A DNA stretch of 64,000 nt from Mycobacterium dioxanotrophicus (GTDB lineage Bacteria; Actinomycetota; Actinomycetes; Mycobacteriales; Mycobacteriaceae): positions 5,704,001-5,768,000 of the forward strand of contig NZ_CP020809.1 of assembly GCF_002157835.1 (NCBI RefSeq). The letters run 5' to 3'. How positions within the stretch are numbered: position 1 is the stretch's first letter; each line of letters starts with the position of its first letter. This document shows positions 31,604 to 40,597 of the stretch, in pieces. The notes under the pieces are model-generated. The model did not search any database and was not told where the DNA came from. It saw nothing but the letters and a program-made list of their open reading frames with translations. A program made the translations under genes and the position numbers.

Positions 31604-32965
31604 GTGGGCAATTTGGACGGGCAGGCGGGCAGCTGGCTGCGCAGTACGTTGACCGGGTGGCAAAAGCCCACGTTGCGCCCCGTCGACAACAGCGGCGAAG
31701 GCGCGGAAGGCCTGGTGGGTTTCGTCCTGGCAGCGGCGATGGTCGGCGCGCTGACCGGTCTGGCTGCCGCCAGCTTCCGGCTGCTTCTGGACCAGGCGGC
31801 CAAGTGGCGTGAGTCGCTGTCCGGCTGGGCGAACGGGACCTGGTGGGGCCTGATCGTCGTGGTGCTCATCTGCGCGGTGTGCACGGCGGTCGCGGCGTCA
31901 TTGGTGGCCCGCGTCGAGCCCAATGCCGAAGGTAGCGGCATACCCCGCGTCGAGGCGGTCGTCGAGGGCCGCGCCCAGCCCGGCCGCTTCCGGATCCTGC
32001 CGATCAAGTACGTCGGTGGCCTGCTGTCACTCGGATCCGGCTTGGCGCTCGGGCGCGAAGGCCCATCCGTGCAGATGGGCGGTTCGATCGCAGTCATCGT
32101 CGCCTCCGTGACGCGCCGGTCTCAGGCTGATCTGAGAATCCTGGCGGCAGGCGGTGCAGCTGCCGGCCTGGCAACGGCTTTCAACGCGCCCATCGCCGGT
32201 GGCGTGTTCGTGTTGGAGGAACTCGTCAAGCGCTTTGACCCTCGAACCACTCTCGCCACCCTGGTGGCCTCGGCGTCGGGGTTCATGGTGGCCTATCCCC
32301 TCGTCCATTCCGGCACCGATTTCCACATGCCGCAGCTGGCCGAACCGCGCCTGGGAGACGCCGGCTGGGTGGTGGTGGCCGGGGTCGTCACCGGTGTTCT
32401 GGCCGTGCTGTACAACAAGGCCATCATGTTCGGTCTGCACAAGACCGACACCAGCCGATGGCCGGTGGAAGCGCGCGCCGCCGTCATCGGCGGGAGCGTG
32501 GGAATTCTGGTGTGGTGTGCGCCAGACCTTGCCGGCGGCGGCGACAACCTCACTCAGCAAGCACTTCTGGGACACGGCACGACCTGGGTTCTCATCGGAG
32601 TGCTGGCGTTGAGGTTCCTCCTCGGTGTCGCCTCCTATGCGGCCGGGACGCCGGGCGGCCTGTTCGCGCCGATGCTCGTGCTCGGGGCCGACACCGGGCT
32701 CATCGTCGCACTCGTTGCCGCTCACTTCATGCCGCATGCCGCGCCCGATCCAGCGGCACTCGCCCTGATCGGCATGGCAGCGTTCTTCACCGCCAGCGTG
32801 CATGCCCCGGTTACCGGACTCATCCTTGCCACCGAGCTCACCGGCGTGACCAATCAACTGCCACCGATGCTCGGTGCGTGCGCCACCGCACTCCTGGTCG
32901 CCATGGTCCTCCGGTCGCAGCCCATCTATGGTCTGCTCGCCGACCGGGCTGCCACGCGCACCTGA
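31604..32965 (+). CDS. CLC-family chloride channel/antiporter
   Basis: 453 residues from GTG 31604; a nearby TTG at 31612 is an alternative. Roughly ten membrane helices carry the CLC signatures: GSGIPRVE, GSGLALGREGPSVQMGG with the gating Glu, and GTPGGLFAPMLVLGAD lining the anion path. The protein exports or exchanges chloride and related anions (nitrate, fluoride) at the cell membrane. It stands alone, 64 nt after the lysR stop. A transposase remnant lies just downstream, so the accessory boundary may be here. Confidence 0.9.
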   Translation: MGNLDGQAGSWLRSTLTGWQKPTLRPVDNSGEGAEGLVGFVLAAAMVGALTGLAAASFRLLLDQAAKWRESLSGWANGTWWGLIVVVLICAVCTAVAASLVARVEPNAEGSGIPRVEAVVEGRAQPGRFRILPIKYVGGLLSLGSGLALGREGPSVQMGGSIAVIVASVTRRSQADLRILAAGGAAAGLATAFNAPIAGGVFVLEELVKRFDPRTTLATLVASASGFMVAYPLVHSGTDFHMPQLAEPRLGDAGWVVVAGVVTGVLAVLYNKAIMFGLHKTDTSRWPVEARAAVIGGSVGILVWCAPDLAGGGDNLTQQALLGHGTTWVLIGVLALRFLLGVASYAAGTPGGLFAPMLVLGADTGLIVALVAAHFMPHAAPDPAALALIGMAAFFTASVHAPVTGLILATELTGVTNQLPPMLGACATALLVAMVLRSQPIYGLLADRAATRT

Positions 32966-33029
32966 GTTGGTGTGTCGGCCTGTTCGAGTCGTTGCCTCAC
33001 GTGAGCGTGCGCGCTTGTTGACTGGGACT

Positions 33030-33225
33030 CGGGCATGCCCAGCACCGTCCAACAGACCGTCAGCGCCGCGATCACCTCCGGGCCGTACTTCACCGGCCGC
33101 GGATTGCGCGGGGCCGGGACCTTGGGCCGTACCGCGGCTTTGAGCGCTTTGCGGGCATGATTGCGATGCCACCCGGTTTGGCACACAACTCCTACGAACG
33201 CATTTTCAATGAGGCAACGAATCAC
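33030..33225 (-). pseudogene. Transposase (integrase-type) N-terminal remnant
   Basis: On the minus strand a frame of about 65 residues includes VCQTGWHRNHARKALKAAVR and KYGPEVIAALTVCWTVLG. From memory this matches the N-terminal region of actinobacterial integrase-core transposases (TGWHR-HARK followed by VRxYGPEVIAALxxCW). The similarity stops near 33030, after VLGMPESQ, and the DDE catalytic core is absent, so it is a decayed or truncated copy. It lies between the CLC gene and the 13E12-type gene and marks an old insertion. Confidence 0.5.
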
Positions 33226-33255
33226 CCGTACGCGCGCATTTTTGATGAGTCAACG
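33193..33255. repeat. Tandem direct repeat, 36-nt period
   Basis: The 27-nt unit at 33193-33219 recurs at 33229-33255 with 22 of 27 positions identical, both starting TACG and ending TCAACG or GCAACG. The period is a multiple of three and the units would read YERIFNEAT and YARIFDEST in the frame of the HNH gene. They overlap the transposase remnant and precede the HNH start by 31 nt. Confidence 0.6.
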
Positions 33256-33285
33256 CGGTCGGTGGGCGGGGGTAGTATCGCTCAT

Positions 33286-34575
33286 ATGTTCGATTTGTCG
33301 GGGTTGGCGCAGGTCAGCGAGAACGCTGACGAGGCTGCACTGCATCGGCGGATCGAGGAACTGGAGCGGGTGAAGTCCGCGGCGGCGGCCGGGCAGGCTC
33401 GCTGTGCGGCGTTGCTGGATGCGAAGCGCCGCGCCGCCGACGCGGCCGCGGGCGTACCGCGCGCCAAACAGGGCCGCGGGGTCGCCTCGGAGGTCGCCCT
33501 GGCCCGCCACGATTCCCCCAATTGCGGCAACCGCCACCTCGGGTTGGCCAAGGCCCTGGTGCACGAGATGCCGCACACCATGCGCGCGTTGGAGTCCGGG
33601 GTGCTCTCCGAATGGCGCGCCACGTTGATCGTGCGGGAATCGGCCTGCCTATCGGTGGCGGACCGGCGGGTGTTGGACGCCCAGATGTGTGCCGACCTCA
33701 CCCGACTCGACGGGATGGGCGACGCGCGCATCGAGGCCGAAGCCAAGAAGATTGCCTACCGCCTGGACCCGCAGGCCGTCGTGGACCGGGTCGCCAAGGC
33801 CGCCGAGGATCGCACCGTGACCATCCGGCCGGCACCGGACAGCATGGCGCGGGTGACGGTGGTGGTGCCGGTGCAGCAGGGCGTCGGGGTGTTTGCGGCG
33901 TTGAAACACCGTGCCGACACCACCTTTGATGGCCGCACCCGCGGTCAGGTGATGGCCGACACGCTCGTCGAGCGGGTCACCGGCCGCCCCGCTGACGTTC
34001 CCGAGCCGGTTGCCGTCAATTTGGTCATCTCCGATCAGACCCTGCTCGGTGATGACGAGCACCCCGCGGTCATCGAGGGCTACGGGCCGATGCCCGCGGC
34101 GGTGGCCCGCCACTTGGTGCGGGCCGCGGTGGGCGATAAGCGGTCGCGGGCGACGCTGCGGCGGCTGTATCGGCATCCCAAGTCCGGGGCGTTGGTGGCG
34201 ATGGAGTCGCGGTCGCGCCGGTTTCCCCAGGCGCTTGCCAAGTTCATCGGGTTGCGTGATCAAACCTGCCGCACGCCGTACTGCGACGCCCCGGTCCGGC
34301 ATCGGGATCATGCCCACCCGCACGCCGCCGGCGGGCCGACCAGTGCGCTCAACGGCCTCGGTGCCTGTGAGCGGTGCAACTACGTCAAAGAATCACCCGG
34401 CTGGGAGGTCCGGACCTACCTCGAAAACGGGGTCCACACCGCCGAATTCGTCACCCCCACCGGCGCGCACTACCGCTCGACCGCGCCGCCGCCACCGGGC
34501 CCCGTCGAACTCTACGAAAGCGCGACCGAACTACAGGTCGCGATCGAACTCGCACGCTGCCCGCAAGCCGCCTAG
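33286..34575 (+). CDS. 13E12-repeat-family HNH endonuclease-domain protein
   Basis: 429 residues from ATG 33286 (MFDLSGLAQVSENADEAALH); an in-frame extension to 33157 runs through repeats and the transposase remnant and is rejected. The N-terminal DUF222 region (about 1-280) is typical of mycobacterial 13E12 proteins. The C-terminal HNH motif has Cys pairs CRTPYC and CERC, His-rich RHRDHAHPH, and N in the loop (about 323-369). Such genes are multicopy, mobile-like elements of mycobacteria and their biological role is not established. Placement beside transposase debris supports that. Confidence 0.9.
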   Translation: MFDLSGLAQVSENADEAALHRRIEELERVKSAAAAGQARCAALLDAKRRAADAAAGVPRAKQGRGVASEVALARHDSPNCGNRHLGLAKALVHEMPHTMRALESGVLSEWRATLIVRESACLSVADRRVLDAQMCADLTRLDGMGDARIEAEAKKIAYRLDPQAVVDRVAKAAEDRTVTIRPAPDSMARVTVVVPVQQGVGVFAALKHRADTTFDGRTRGQVMADTLVERVTGRPADVPEPVAVNLVISDQTLLGDDEHPAVIEGYGPMPAAVARHLVRAAVGDKRSRATLRRLYRHPKSGALVAMESRSRRFPQALAKFIGLRDQTCRTPYCDAPVRHRDHAHPHAAGGPTSALNGLGACERCNYVKESPGWEVRTYLENGVHTAEFVTPTGAHYRSTAPPPPGPVELYESATELQVAIELARCPQAA

Positions 34576-34579
34576 CGGC

Positions 34580-36058
34580 CTAACCGCCCACCTGCGGTAG
34601 CTCGTCCGCGGCGATCTCGCACGGCGTCTTACCTGCGGGTGCCACCACCGGCTCGGCCGGTGAAACCGGCACCGCGGGCGGCGCGACAGTGGGCGCAGGT
34701 GCCTGCGGCGCAACGGGTTCGGCGGTTTCGACGGGCTCCGCGGGCTCGACGGTGTCTGCAGCTTCGGTTGCGGTATCCACGGGCACTGCCGCCGCGTCCT
34801 CCTCGGGTGTCTCGCCTTCAGCTTCGGCGTCGCCGGCTTCAGAGTCGTCAGCTTCGGCGTCGTCAGCTTCGGGATCGTCCGCAGCTTCGTCCGGGTTTTC
34901 CTCGTCCAGATCGTCGGATGCGTCCTCATCGTCGGCCCGCTCTGCGACGTCCGGAGTGTCGAACTCGTCCGAGAGCGCAGCGTCGGTCGCAGGCCCGGAT
35001 GCTCCGTCCGCCGACGATCCGATCAATCCGCCGAACAGGTCGGCCAGTTGTTGACCGATACCCGAGAGCCCCGAACCGAGGCCGGTCAACCCGGCCCCCG
35101 TCGGCCCACCGCCGGGCGGCGCACCCCACGCCGCCGGGTCGAACGCCGCGGGACCGGTGGCAGCGGCAGCCGGATCGGCCGCGGGAGGTGCGAGAGGTGG
35201 TGCAGGAGAAGCACTCTGAGGAGGCATGAGCGGCGCGCCGATCGGGGCGGCCCAGGGCGGCGGCTCGGCATGGTCGGACGGCATGAAACCGGCGGGAACC
35301 GTGCCGGCGCTGACGACGGGCGGATCGGCCGGAACAGCAGCGAACGGGCGCGGTGTCCATGATGGTCCGAGATCGCCGGGGATCTCAAAGACCGGGGCTG
35401 GCGTATCGGTGAGTGCGGTGATCGCGGATGCGTACGCGTCGGACACCGCGGTATGAGCCGAGCGCATCGCGGACAGCCACTCCACGCCAATGTCGTTGTC
35501 CACGAACGGTTTCACCTGTGCATCCATCAGTTCGCTCGCCGTGTCACGATCCCCTAGACCGGTCCGCACCGTGCGAGCCGCAGCCAACCAGGCCTCCCGC
35601 TGCGTCGCACAACGCTGGGCGATCCGCTCGGTGACCGCGACCTTGCCGTCGACGGCCTGCCACAGCTGATCGCGCAGCCAGGCGACGGTGTCGGCGGCTC
35701 TGCGCACCGCAGCGACGGCCTGCTGTGCGGTGCCGCCGTGGCGGCCCAGAAACTCCCGCGCGGCCTGCGCCCCGCGCCCCTGCCACGCCTGCGCGAGTGC
35801 GCTGAGCTGATCGTCCTGCCGCCGCAGTGCCCGCTCGGCAGATCCCGCGGCCGCGGCCAGCGCCGCACCGTCGGCGTCGAGCACCCGCAGATCCAGGCCG
35901 TCCTCGCCTGCGTACCAGTCCTGCACCTGCCCCATATGCGTGGTGAGGTCCGGATGTCGGTAGCCCAAAAGCCCACAGGCCCACACGAATTCGGCGAAAT
36001 CCTCGACGTTGGCCTGTCCGCTGTCCAAACGTGCTGCCACATCAACGATTTGGGACAC
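34580..36058 (-). CDS. ESX-associated Ala/Pro-rich acidic protein (Rv3439c-like)
   Basis: 492 residues from GTG 36058 (SQIVDVAARLDSGQANV). The first 230 residues are helical and WXG100-like in tone (QLSALAQAWQGRGAQAAREFLGRHGG). A Pro/Ala/Gly-rich middle follows, then a strongly acidic low-complexity stretch (about 360-420, D/E/A repeats) and a Pro/Val tail ending LPQVGG. Position (next to glmM, beside the small protein upstream) and composition match M. tuberculosis Rv3439c, a conserved alanine/proline-rich protein of unknown function. The gene is 3 nt behind the EspC-like gene and probably translationally linked. Association with type VII secretion is inferred from the helical domain and neighbour. 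Confidence 0.8.
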   Translation of the reverse strand: MSQIVDVAARLDSGQANVEDFAEFVWACGLLGYRHPDLTTHMGQVQDWYAGEDGLDLRVLDADGAALAAAAGSAERALRRQDDQLSALAQAWQGRGAQAAREFLGRHGGTAQQAVAAVRRAADTVAWLRDQLWQAVDGKVAVTERIAQRCATQREAWLAAARTVRTGLGDRDTASELMDAQVKPFVDNDIGVEWLSAMRSAHTAVSDAYASAITALTDTPAPVFEIPGDLGPSWTPRPFAAVPADPPVVSAGTVPAGFMPSDHAEPPPWAAPIGAPLMPPQSASPAPPLAPPAADPAAAATGPAAFDPAAWGAPPGGGPTGAGLTGLGSGLSGIGQQLADLFGGLIGSSADGASGPATDAALSDEFDTPDVAERADDEDASDDLDEENPDEAADDPEADDAEADDSEAGDAEAEGETPEEDAAAVPVDTATEAADTVEPAEPVETAEPVAPQAPAPTVAPPAVPVSPAEPVVAPAGKTPCEIAADELPQVGG

Positions 36059-36061
36059 GTC

Positions 36062-36358
36062 TCAGCCCACCCTGGCAGCTGCACCGGCATCGGCAGCGAC
36101 GTAGCGGTCGGTGGTGCTGCGCAGTACCGCAGCCACCTCGCCTGCCGCGCGGGCCCATTGCCGCAGTGGTGCGGTCCGCTCGTCGAGCGCGGTCCGCAGC
36201 GCTTCACCCGAGGCGGTGTGGTCCCGACCGGCCGTGGCGCCGTCGAACCGCAGTCGTATCCCGACACACGACTCGATGATCTCGGCGGCAGCATCGTATT
36301 GACGTGCCGCATCCAGCAGTGCCCCGACGTCGACGTGGGCCGCGTCAACTTCTCCCAT
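36062..36358 (-). CDS. EspC/DUF2580-like ESX-associated small protein (Rv3440c-like)
   Basis: 98 residues starting MGEVDAAHVDVGALLDAARQYD. It is an all-helical protein with features of the EspC/DUF2580 group (ESX secretion-associated, WXG100-related): a helix with DAARQYDAAAEIIESC, then ALDERTAPLRQWARAAGEVAAVLRSTTDRYV (in parts). It is at the position of M. tuberculosis Rv3440c. It starts 37 nt after the glmM stop and is followed by the Rv3439c-like gene after 3 nt, so glmM-Rv3440c-Rv3439c may be one transcript. Secretion is likely but not shown. Confidence 0.8.
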   Translation of the reverse strand: MGEVDAAHVDVGALLDAARQYDAAAEIIESCVGIRLRFDGATAGRDHTASGEALRTALDERTAPLRQWARAAGEVAAVLRSTTDRYVAADAGAAARVG

Positions 36359-36395
36359 GCCCGGTTTAGACGCAGCGGGCCGCGGAGCGGTTCCC

Positions 36396-37733
36396 TTAGT
36401 TCTGTGCGCTCACCGATTCGGCCACGCGGACGGCGAGCCGGCGGGCGGTGTCCTCGTCGGCAGCTTCCACCATCACCCGGACCACCTGCTCAGTACCGGA
36501 CGGCCGCAACAGGATTCGCCCGGTGCTGCCCAGCTGGGCCTCGGCCTCGGCGACCGCGGATTGCACCGAAGGCGACTGCGCCACGGTGGCCTTGTCCGCA
36601 ACCTGGACGTTGATCAGCACCTGCGGCAGCGTGCGCATCGGCTGCGCCAACTGGGCCAAGCCGGCCCCGGTCTGCGCCATCCGCGACATCAGCCGCAGAC
36701 CCGTGACGATGCCGTCGCCGGTGGTGCCGAAGCTGCCGATCACGATGTGCCCCGACTGCTCACCGCCGAGGGAGAATTCGCCGGCCCGCAGTTCTTCGAG
36801 CACATAGCGGTCCCCGACGCTGGTGGTACGGACCTCGATACCGGCGGCCCGCATGGCCAGATGCAGGCCGAGATTGCTCATCACGGTGGTGACCAGCGTG
36901 TTGGACGCCAACTCGTTGGCCTCCTGCATGGCCAGTGCGAGCACGACCATGATGGCGTCGCCGTCGATCACCCGGCCTTCGGCGTCGACCGCCAGACAAC
37001 GGTCGGCATCGCCGTCGTGCGCAAGGCCCAGATCGGCGCCGTACTCACGGACCGCGGCCTGCAGGACGTCGAGGTGGGTGGACCCGCAGCCGTCGTTGAT
37101 GTTGAGCCCGTTGGGTGCGGCGTTGATGGCGATGACGTTGGCGCCCGCGGCCCGGTAGGCCAACGGCGCAGCCGCCGACGCAGCGCCGTGCGCGCAGTCC
37201 ACCACGACGGTCAGCCCGTCGAGTCGGGTGGTGACGGCCTTGCTGACGTGGCGCAGGTACCGGTCCAGCGCGTCCTCGGCGTCCTGCACCCGGCCGATCC
37301 CGGCACCGGTCGGCCGCATCCCGGGACCGGAGCTGACCAGTTCCTCGATGCGGTCCTCGGTGGCGTCGTCAAGCTTGTGCCCACCCGGACCGAAGATCTT
37401 GATGCCGTTGTCGGGCATCGGATTGTGTGAGGCCGAGATCATGACGCCGAAATCGGCGTCGTAGGCCCCGGTCAGATACGCCACCGCGGGCGTCGGTAAC
37501 ACCCCGACCCGCAGCGCATCGAATCCTTCACTGGTCAGCCCGGCGATCACCGCGGCCTCCAGCATCTCGCCGCTCGCCCGCGGGTCACGGCCCACGACCG
37601 CGACACGGCGGCGTGCCCCACCTGCAGAACCCAACCTACGAGCGGCCGCAGAGCCCAGCGCCAGCGCCAGCTCGGCCGTCAGATCGCGATTGGCGACTCC
37701 GCGCACCCCATCGGTGCCGAACAGTCGACCCAT
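36396..37733 (-). CDS. glmM: Phosphoglucosamine mutase
   Basis: 445 residues from ATG 37733 ([19 protein letters not shown]). The active-site serine is Ser102 in [11 protein letters not shown], the Mg site DGDADR is at 240-245, the sugar-binding GGEQSGH is present, and so is the C-terminal phosphate-binding [11 protein letters not shown]. It converts glucosamine-6-phosphate to glucosamine-1-phosphate for UDP-GlcNAc. The ribosomal protein genes rpsI-rplM lie upstream, as in M. tuberculosis. A longer in-frame start to 38021 crosses the terminator of the next gene and is rejected. Confidence 0.97.
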   Translation of the reverse strand: MGRLFGTDGVRGVANRDLTAELALALGSAAARRLGSAGGARRRVAVVGRDPRASGEMLEAAVIAGLTSEGFDALRVGVLPTPAVAYLTGAYDADFGVMISASHNPMPDNGIKIFGPGGHKLDDATEDRIEELVSSGPGMRPTGAGIGRVQDAEDALDRYLRHVSKAVTTRLDGLTVVVDCAHGAASAAAPLAYRAAGANVIAINAAPNGLNINDGCGSTHLDVLQAAVREYGADLGLAHDGDADRCLAVDAEGRVIDGDAIMVVLALAMQEANELASNTLVTTVMSNLGLHLAMRAAGIEVRTTSVGDRYVLEELRAGEFSLGGEQSGHIVIGSFGTTGDGIVTGLRLMSRMAQTGAGLAQLAQPMRTLPQVLINVQVADKATVAQSPSVQSAVAEAEAQLGSTGRILLRPSGTEQVVRVMVEAADEDTARRLAVRVAESVSAQN

Positions 37734-37830
37734 ACCCACAAATTTCTCATAAGAAGGGCATAAAGAGCCAACTGAGGTCCCCCGCAGCCATGCCGCCGCC
37801 GAATCGGGATCCCCTCGAGATCCGGCGGGT

Positions 37831-37866
37831 GCGCCGCCCGCACCACAATGCGGATGCGGGCGGCGC
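37831..37866 (-). terminator. Hairpin after secreted-protein gene
   Basis: GCGCCGCCCGCA (37831-37842) and TGCGGGCGGCGC (37855-37866) form a perfect 12-bp stem with a 12-nt loop, starting 12 nt after the stop at 37879. It separates that gene from glmM. Confidence 0.65.
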
Positions 37867-37878
37867 GCGCCGAGCTGA

Positions 37879-38295
37879 CTACTGCGCCGGGGCGTGCGTT
37901 GCCGTCGGCACGGGCAACGGGGTCGACGTCGGGGTGGTCGACTTCGTGCTGGGCGCGGTGGTCGGGGCGGACTGGGTCCCCTCCGCGTTGCTGGAATCGT
38001 TCTGCCGCAGGTCGACCGCACCCAGGCTGCTGTTGCACACGTTCTGGTCGCCGCCGTTGGCGTCGACGGCCTCGACCGCAGGGGTCACCTGCCCGACGTC
38101 GCGATTGCACACACTGCCGACGATCTGCGCGGCCGTCGCGACAGGAACGTTGTGCAGTGTGCCCGCGGTGCCGACGACCACGTCGACCTGTCCGTCGCCG
38201 CGAGGCTCGGCGTTGGCCAGGCCCAAACCAACCGACGCCAACAATGCGCCGCCCAGGGCGGTACCAACCGTCACACGCTTCATCGTGCTCTTCAT
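37879..38295 (-). CDS. Secreted hypothetical protein (138 aa)
   Basis: ATG 38295 has AAAGGA 7 nt upstream. The N-terminus is a signal peptide ([20 protein letters not shown], then SVGLGLANA; cleavage likely after ANA). The mature part contains two Cys (GSVCNRDVG and NVCNSSLG), probably a disulfide, and a Ser/Thr/Pro-rich tail ([15 protein letters not shown]). The segment [25 protein letters not shown] has a chaplin-like ring, but that is weak. I do not recognise a named family. It is bounded by an upstream AT-rich region and a downstream hairpin, so it is monocistronic. Confidence 0.7.
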   Translation of the reverse strand: MKSTMKRVTVGTALGGALLASVGLGLANAEPRGDGQVDVVVGTAGTLHNVPVATAAQIVGSVCNRDVGQVTPAVEAVDANGGDQNVCNSSLGAVDLRQNDSSNAEGTQSAPTTAPSTKSTTPTSTPLPVPTATHAPAQ

Positions 38296-38640
38296 CAACC
38301 AGTCCTTTCAGTCAGGAAGCGACCCGGTCCCCCATCGAGCTGACTGACCCGTACCGGCGGGCAGGTTCGGCCTGCCCAGACGCATATCCGCGCCCCGCTC
38401 GGCACCCAGGGTTTTCCATTTTCCGAGCGAATGTCAAAACGAATGCACGAAAAATTAAGCCATTAGGCCGACTATCGGATTAACTCGATTCACGCGATTG
38501 CAAATGCGTATGGACATGAGCTGGTGAATTACAAATAAGAGCCGATGGTGGGATGATTACTGATATCGCCAGACTGGGATAAATAAGAAAAACCGCCGAG
38601 CGTGGAGATTCCACACCCGGCGGTTTGACGGCGAAACAGA
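38296..38640. other. AT-rich intergenic region, rpsI to secreted-protein gene
   Basis: 345 nt without a gene, visibly AT-rich at about 38425-38590 in a GC-rich chromosome. It carries the rpsI terminator (38583-38626) and presumably the promoter of the secreted-protein gene: TTGACA on the minus strand at 38432-38437 is a perfect -35 hexamer, but no good -10 follows at 16-18 nt. No RNA gene is recognised. Confidence 0.5.
38583..38626 (-). terminator. Rho-independent terminator of rplM-rpsI
   Basis: CGGCGGTTT (38618-38626) pairs with AAACCGCCG (38590-38598), with an inner GTGGA/TCCAC stem. In transcript direction the stem ends in TTTTT followed by an AT-rich tail (TCTTATTT). This is a classical hairpin with T-run, unusual for mycobacteria. 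It starts 15 nt after the rpsI stop. Confidence 0.85.
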
Positions 38641-39113
<473 letters not shown>

Positions 39114-39117
<4 letters not shown>

Positions 39118-39557
39118 TGGGCCACCTGCTTGATCTCGAACGGAACCGGCTGCTGCGCGGCGTGCGGATGCTCCGGACCGGCGTAGACCTTCAGCTTCTT
39201 CTGGATCTGCCGGCTGAGCTTGTTATGCGGCAGCATGCCGACGATCGCGTTCTCGACGACGCGGGTCGGGTGCTTCTGCAGCAGCTCGCCGATGGTGCGC
39301 TTACGCAGACCACCGGGATAACCCGAATGGCGGTAAGCGAACTTCTTGGTGAGCTTGTCGCCACTGACGGCGATCTTGTCGGCGTTGATGACGATGACGA
39401 AATCGCCACCGTCCACGTTGGGCGTGAATGTCGGCTTATGCTTGCCGCGGAGCAGCTTGGCTGCTTCGACGGCGAGCCGGCCGAGCACCACGTCGGTGGC
39501 GTCGATGACGTACCACGACCGCGTGGTGTCACCCGCCTTCGGCGTGTATGTAGGCAC
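39114..39557 (-). CDS. rplM: 50S ribosomal protein L13
   Basis: 147 residues from GTG 39557 with GAGAGG upstream; the length equals that of the M. tuberculosis protein. It has the L13 core: [50 protein letters not shown] (in parts), [11 protein letters not shown] and [28 protein letters not shown] (in parts). It binds 23S rRNA early in assembly. It is the first gene of rplM-rpsI. Longer in-frame starts run into the leader. Confidence 0.98.
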
Positions 39558-39870
39558 AGCGCTTACCTCTCTCGTTTCGGGTTGCCCCGTTGTGGTTGTC
39601 GGTCCGGCGGATGCGTCTCGGTGTTCCCGGCGACCGACGTTGACCCGGGACCCGCTTGCCCGTGAGGGCAGCACACGCCAACGGAGCAGCCTACCGTGCA
39701 CTGTCGGCGCAGGTCAAAACGCCGTTTCGCGAGACGCCCGCACTCCGCGCACCGCCCGGAAAGCAAATGCTCAATAGTCTCGAAGGCAACTCACAAGAAA
39801 GACCGGCCCGAATTCCCAGATTACCGGCGTCCACTCAATTCACCTGCTCTAGAACCAGGGGGTTCGGATC
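39558..39870. other. rplM leader and promoter region
   Basis: 313 nt between two divergent genes. It contains the rplM promoter (39688-39717) and a leader of about 120 nt before rplM; L13 operons can be autoregulated through the leader, but I see no clear hairpin here. The right part holds the AGGGGG site before the gene at 39871. Confidence 0.55.
39688..39717 (-). promoter_or_regulatory. SigA-type promoter of rplM-rpsI
   Basis: Minus strand: TTGACC (-35, 39712-39717), 18-nt spacer, TAGGCT (-10, 39688-39693; fits TANNNT). Start of transcription is expected near 39681, giving a leader of about 125 nt. Confidence 0.6.
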
Positions 39871-40149
39871 ATGGCTGCCGAGAAGAAGATCAGCGTAAGA
39901 GCACTCGCCGCCGTGGTAGGTGGTGGCGCAGTGTTGGCATTGGGCTGGCTGGGCGTCGCATCGGGTGGATCGAGCACGTCGTTGGCCGTACACCTACCGC
40001 CGCCTCCACCCACCGTGACCTCACCGGCCATGCAAATCGGGGCGACGACCACAACCGAGGCACCCGTCACCCAGCCGCTGGTCGCCAAGGCAAAACCGAC
40101 CATCAAGGGTCCGGCCGCGCTGCCGTCAGAGGAGGCCGGCCTGCCCTGA
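39871..40149 (+). CDS. Small membrane-anchored hypothetical protein (92 aa)
   Basis: 92 residues from ATG 39871 (AGGGGG upstream). A short basic N-terminus (MAAEKKISVR) leads into one hydrophobic segment (about 11-32), followed by a Pro-rich and Thr-rich extracytoplasmic tail (HLPPPPPTVTSP, then AMQIGATTTTEAP). It shares its layout and the QIG-T-T-TT block with the protein at 40598, so the two are probably paralogs. Function unknown. It is convergent with the PASTA-like gene, 6 nt away. Confidence 0.65.
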   Translation: MAAEKKISVRALAAVVGGGAVLALGWLGVASGGSSTSLAVHLPPPPPTVTSPAMQIGATTTTEAPVTQPLVAKAKPTIKGPAALPSEEAGLP

Positions 40150-40155
40150 GTGGGC

Positions 40156-40566
40156 CTAACCCGCAGGCGCCGCCGGCGCGGGCGTGGTGGAGGTCTTGGC
40201 CGCCGCCGCAGCGGCGCGGCCCTCGGGACTGCCGAGCGAGTTGCCGGGAGCCTTGGCCGACGCCACCGCGGCATCGCAGTTGAGCGACACCAATGTCTGG
40301 TTGACGGCCGAGCCGCTCGAGTTCGGCGCCGGCTGCTCCGTGTGGTCCACCTGGTTGGTGACGACGCAGTCCGACCACGCCAGGCGGTCACCGACGGTGG
40401 TTCGGACCACGGGCGTGTAACCGGCGCCGCTGAGCGTGGTGCTCGCGTCGCCGTACTTCTGGCCGACGACATTCGGCGAGGACGCCTGCGCGAGCCCACT
40501 GAACACGAGCGACATCGCCGGCGCGGCGGCGGCAATCGCGGCCACGCCGAGAATGCGTGAGTTCAT
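40156..40566 (-). CDS. Secreted PASTA-like protein
   Basis: 136 residues from ATG 40566 (GGAGG upstream; GTG 40569 is an equal alternative). A signal peptide (MNSRILGVAAIAAAAPAMS, then LVFSGLAQA) precedes a single PASTA-like domain, SPNVVGQKYGDASTTLSGAG and PVVRTTVGDRLAWSDCVVTNQ, with two Cys (SDC, LNC) likely disulfide-linked, and an Ala/Pro tail. PASTA-like small secreted proteins are frequent in mycobacteria; ligand unknown (peptidoglycan fragments are the usual guess). It lies between two genes for anchored small proteins. Confidence 0.75.
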   Translation of the reverse strand: MNSRILGVAAIAAAAPAMSLVFSGLAQASSPNVVGQKYGDASTTLSGAGYTPVVRTTVGDRLAWSDCVVTNQVDHTEQPAPNSSGSAVNQTLVSLNCDAAVASAKAPGNSLGSPEGRAAAAAAKTSTTPAPAAPAG

Positions 40567-40597
40567 CACTTCAACCTCCTCCTGCGCGGGTCGGCCG

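Larger units (their letters stand above)
32966..33285. other. Gene-poor interval with mobile-element debris
   Basis: About 320 nt between the CLC and HNH genes. It holds a transposase fragment on the minus strand (about 33030-33225) and a tandem 27-nt repeat with 36-nt period at 33193-33255. Nothing else is evident. Confidence 0.6.

Noticed and set aside
33157..33285. Upstream extension of the 13E12 HNH gene
   Set aside because: It runs through a tandem repeat and the transposase remnant; the family starts at the MFDLSGL-type Met.
34780..34930. Possible tandem DNA repeat (recurring TCAGCTTCGGCGTC-like units)
   Set aside because: It is the low-complexity acidic D/E/A stretch of the coding sequence and the units are irregular.
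38409..38437. Promoter for the secreted-protein gene based on TTGACA at 38432-38437
   Set aside because: The -35 is perfect but no TANNNT lies 16-18 nt downstream, so it is mentioned only within the intergenic entry.
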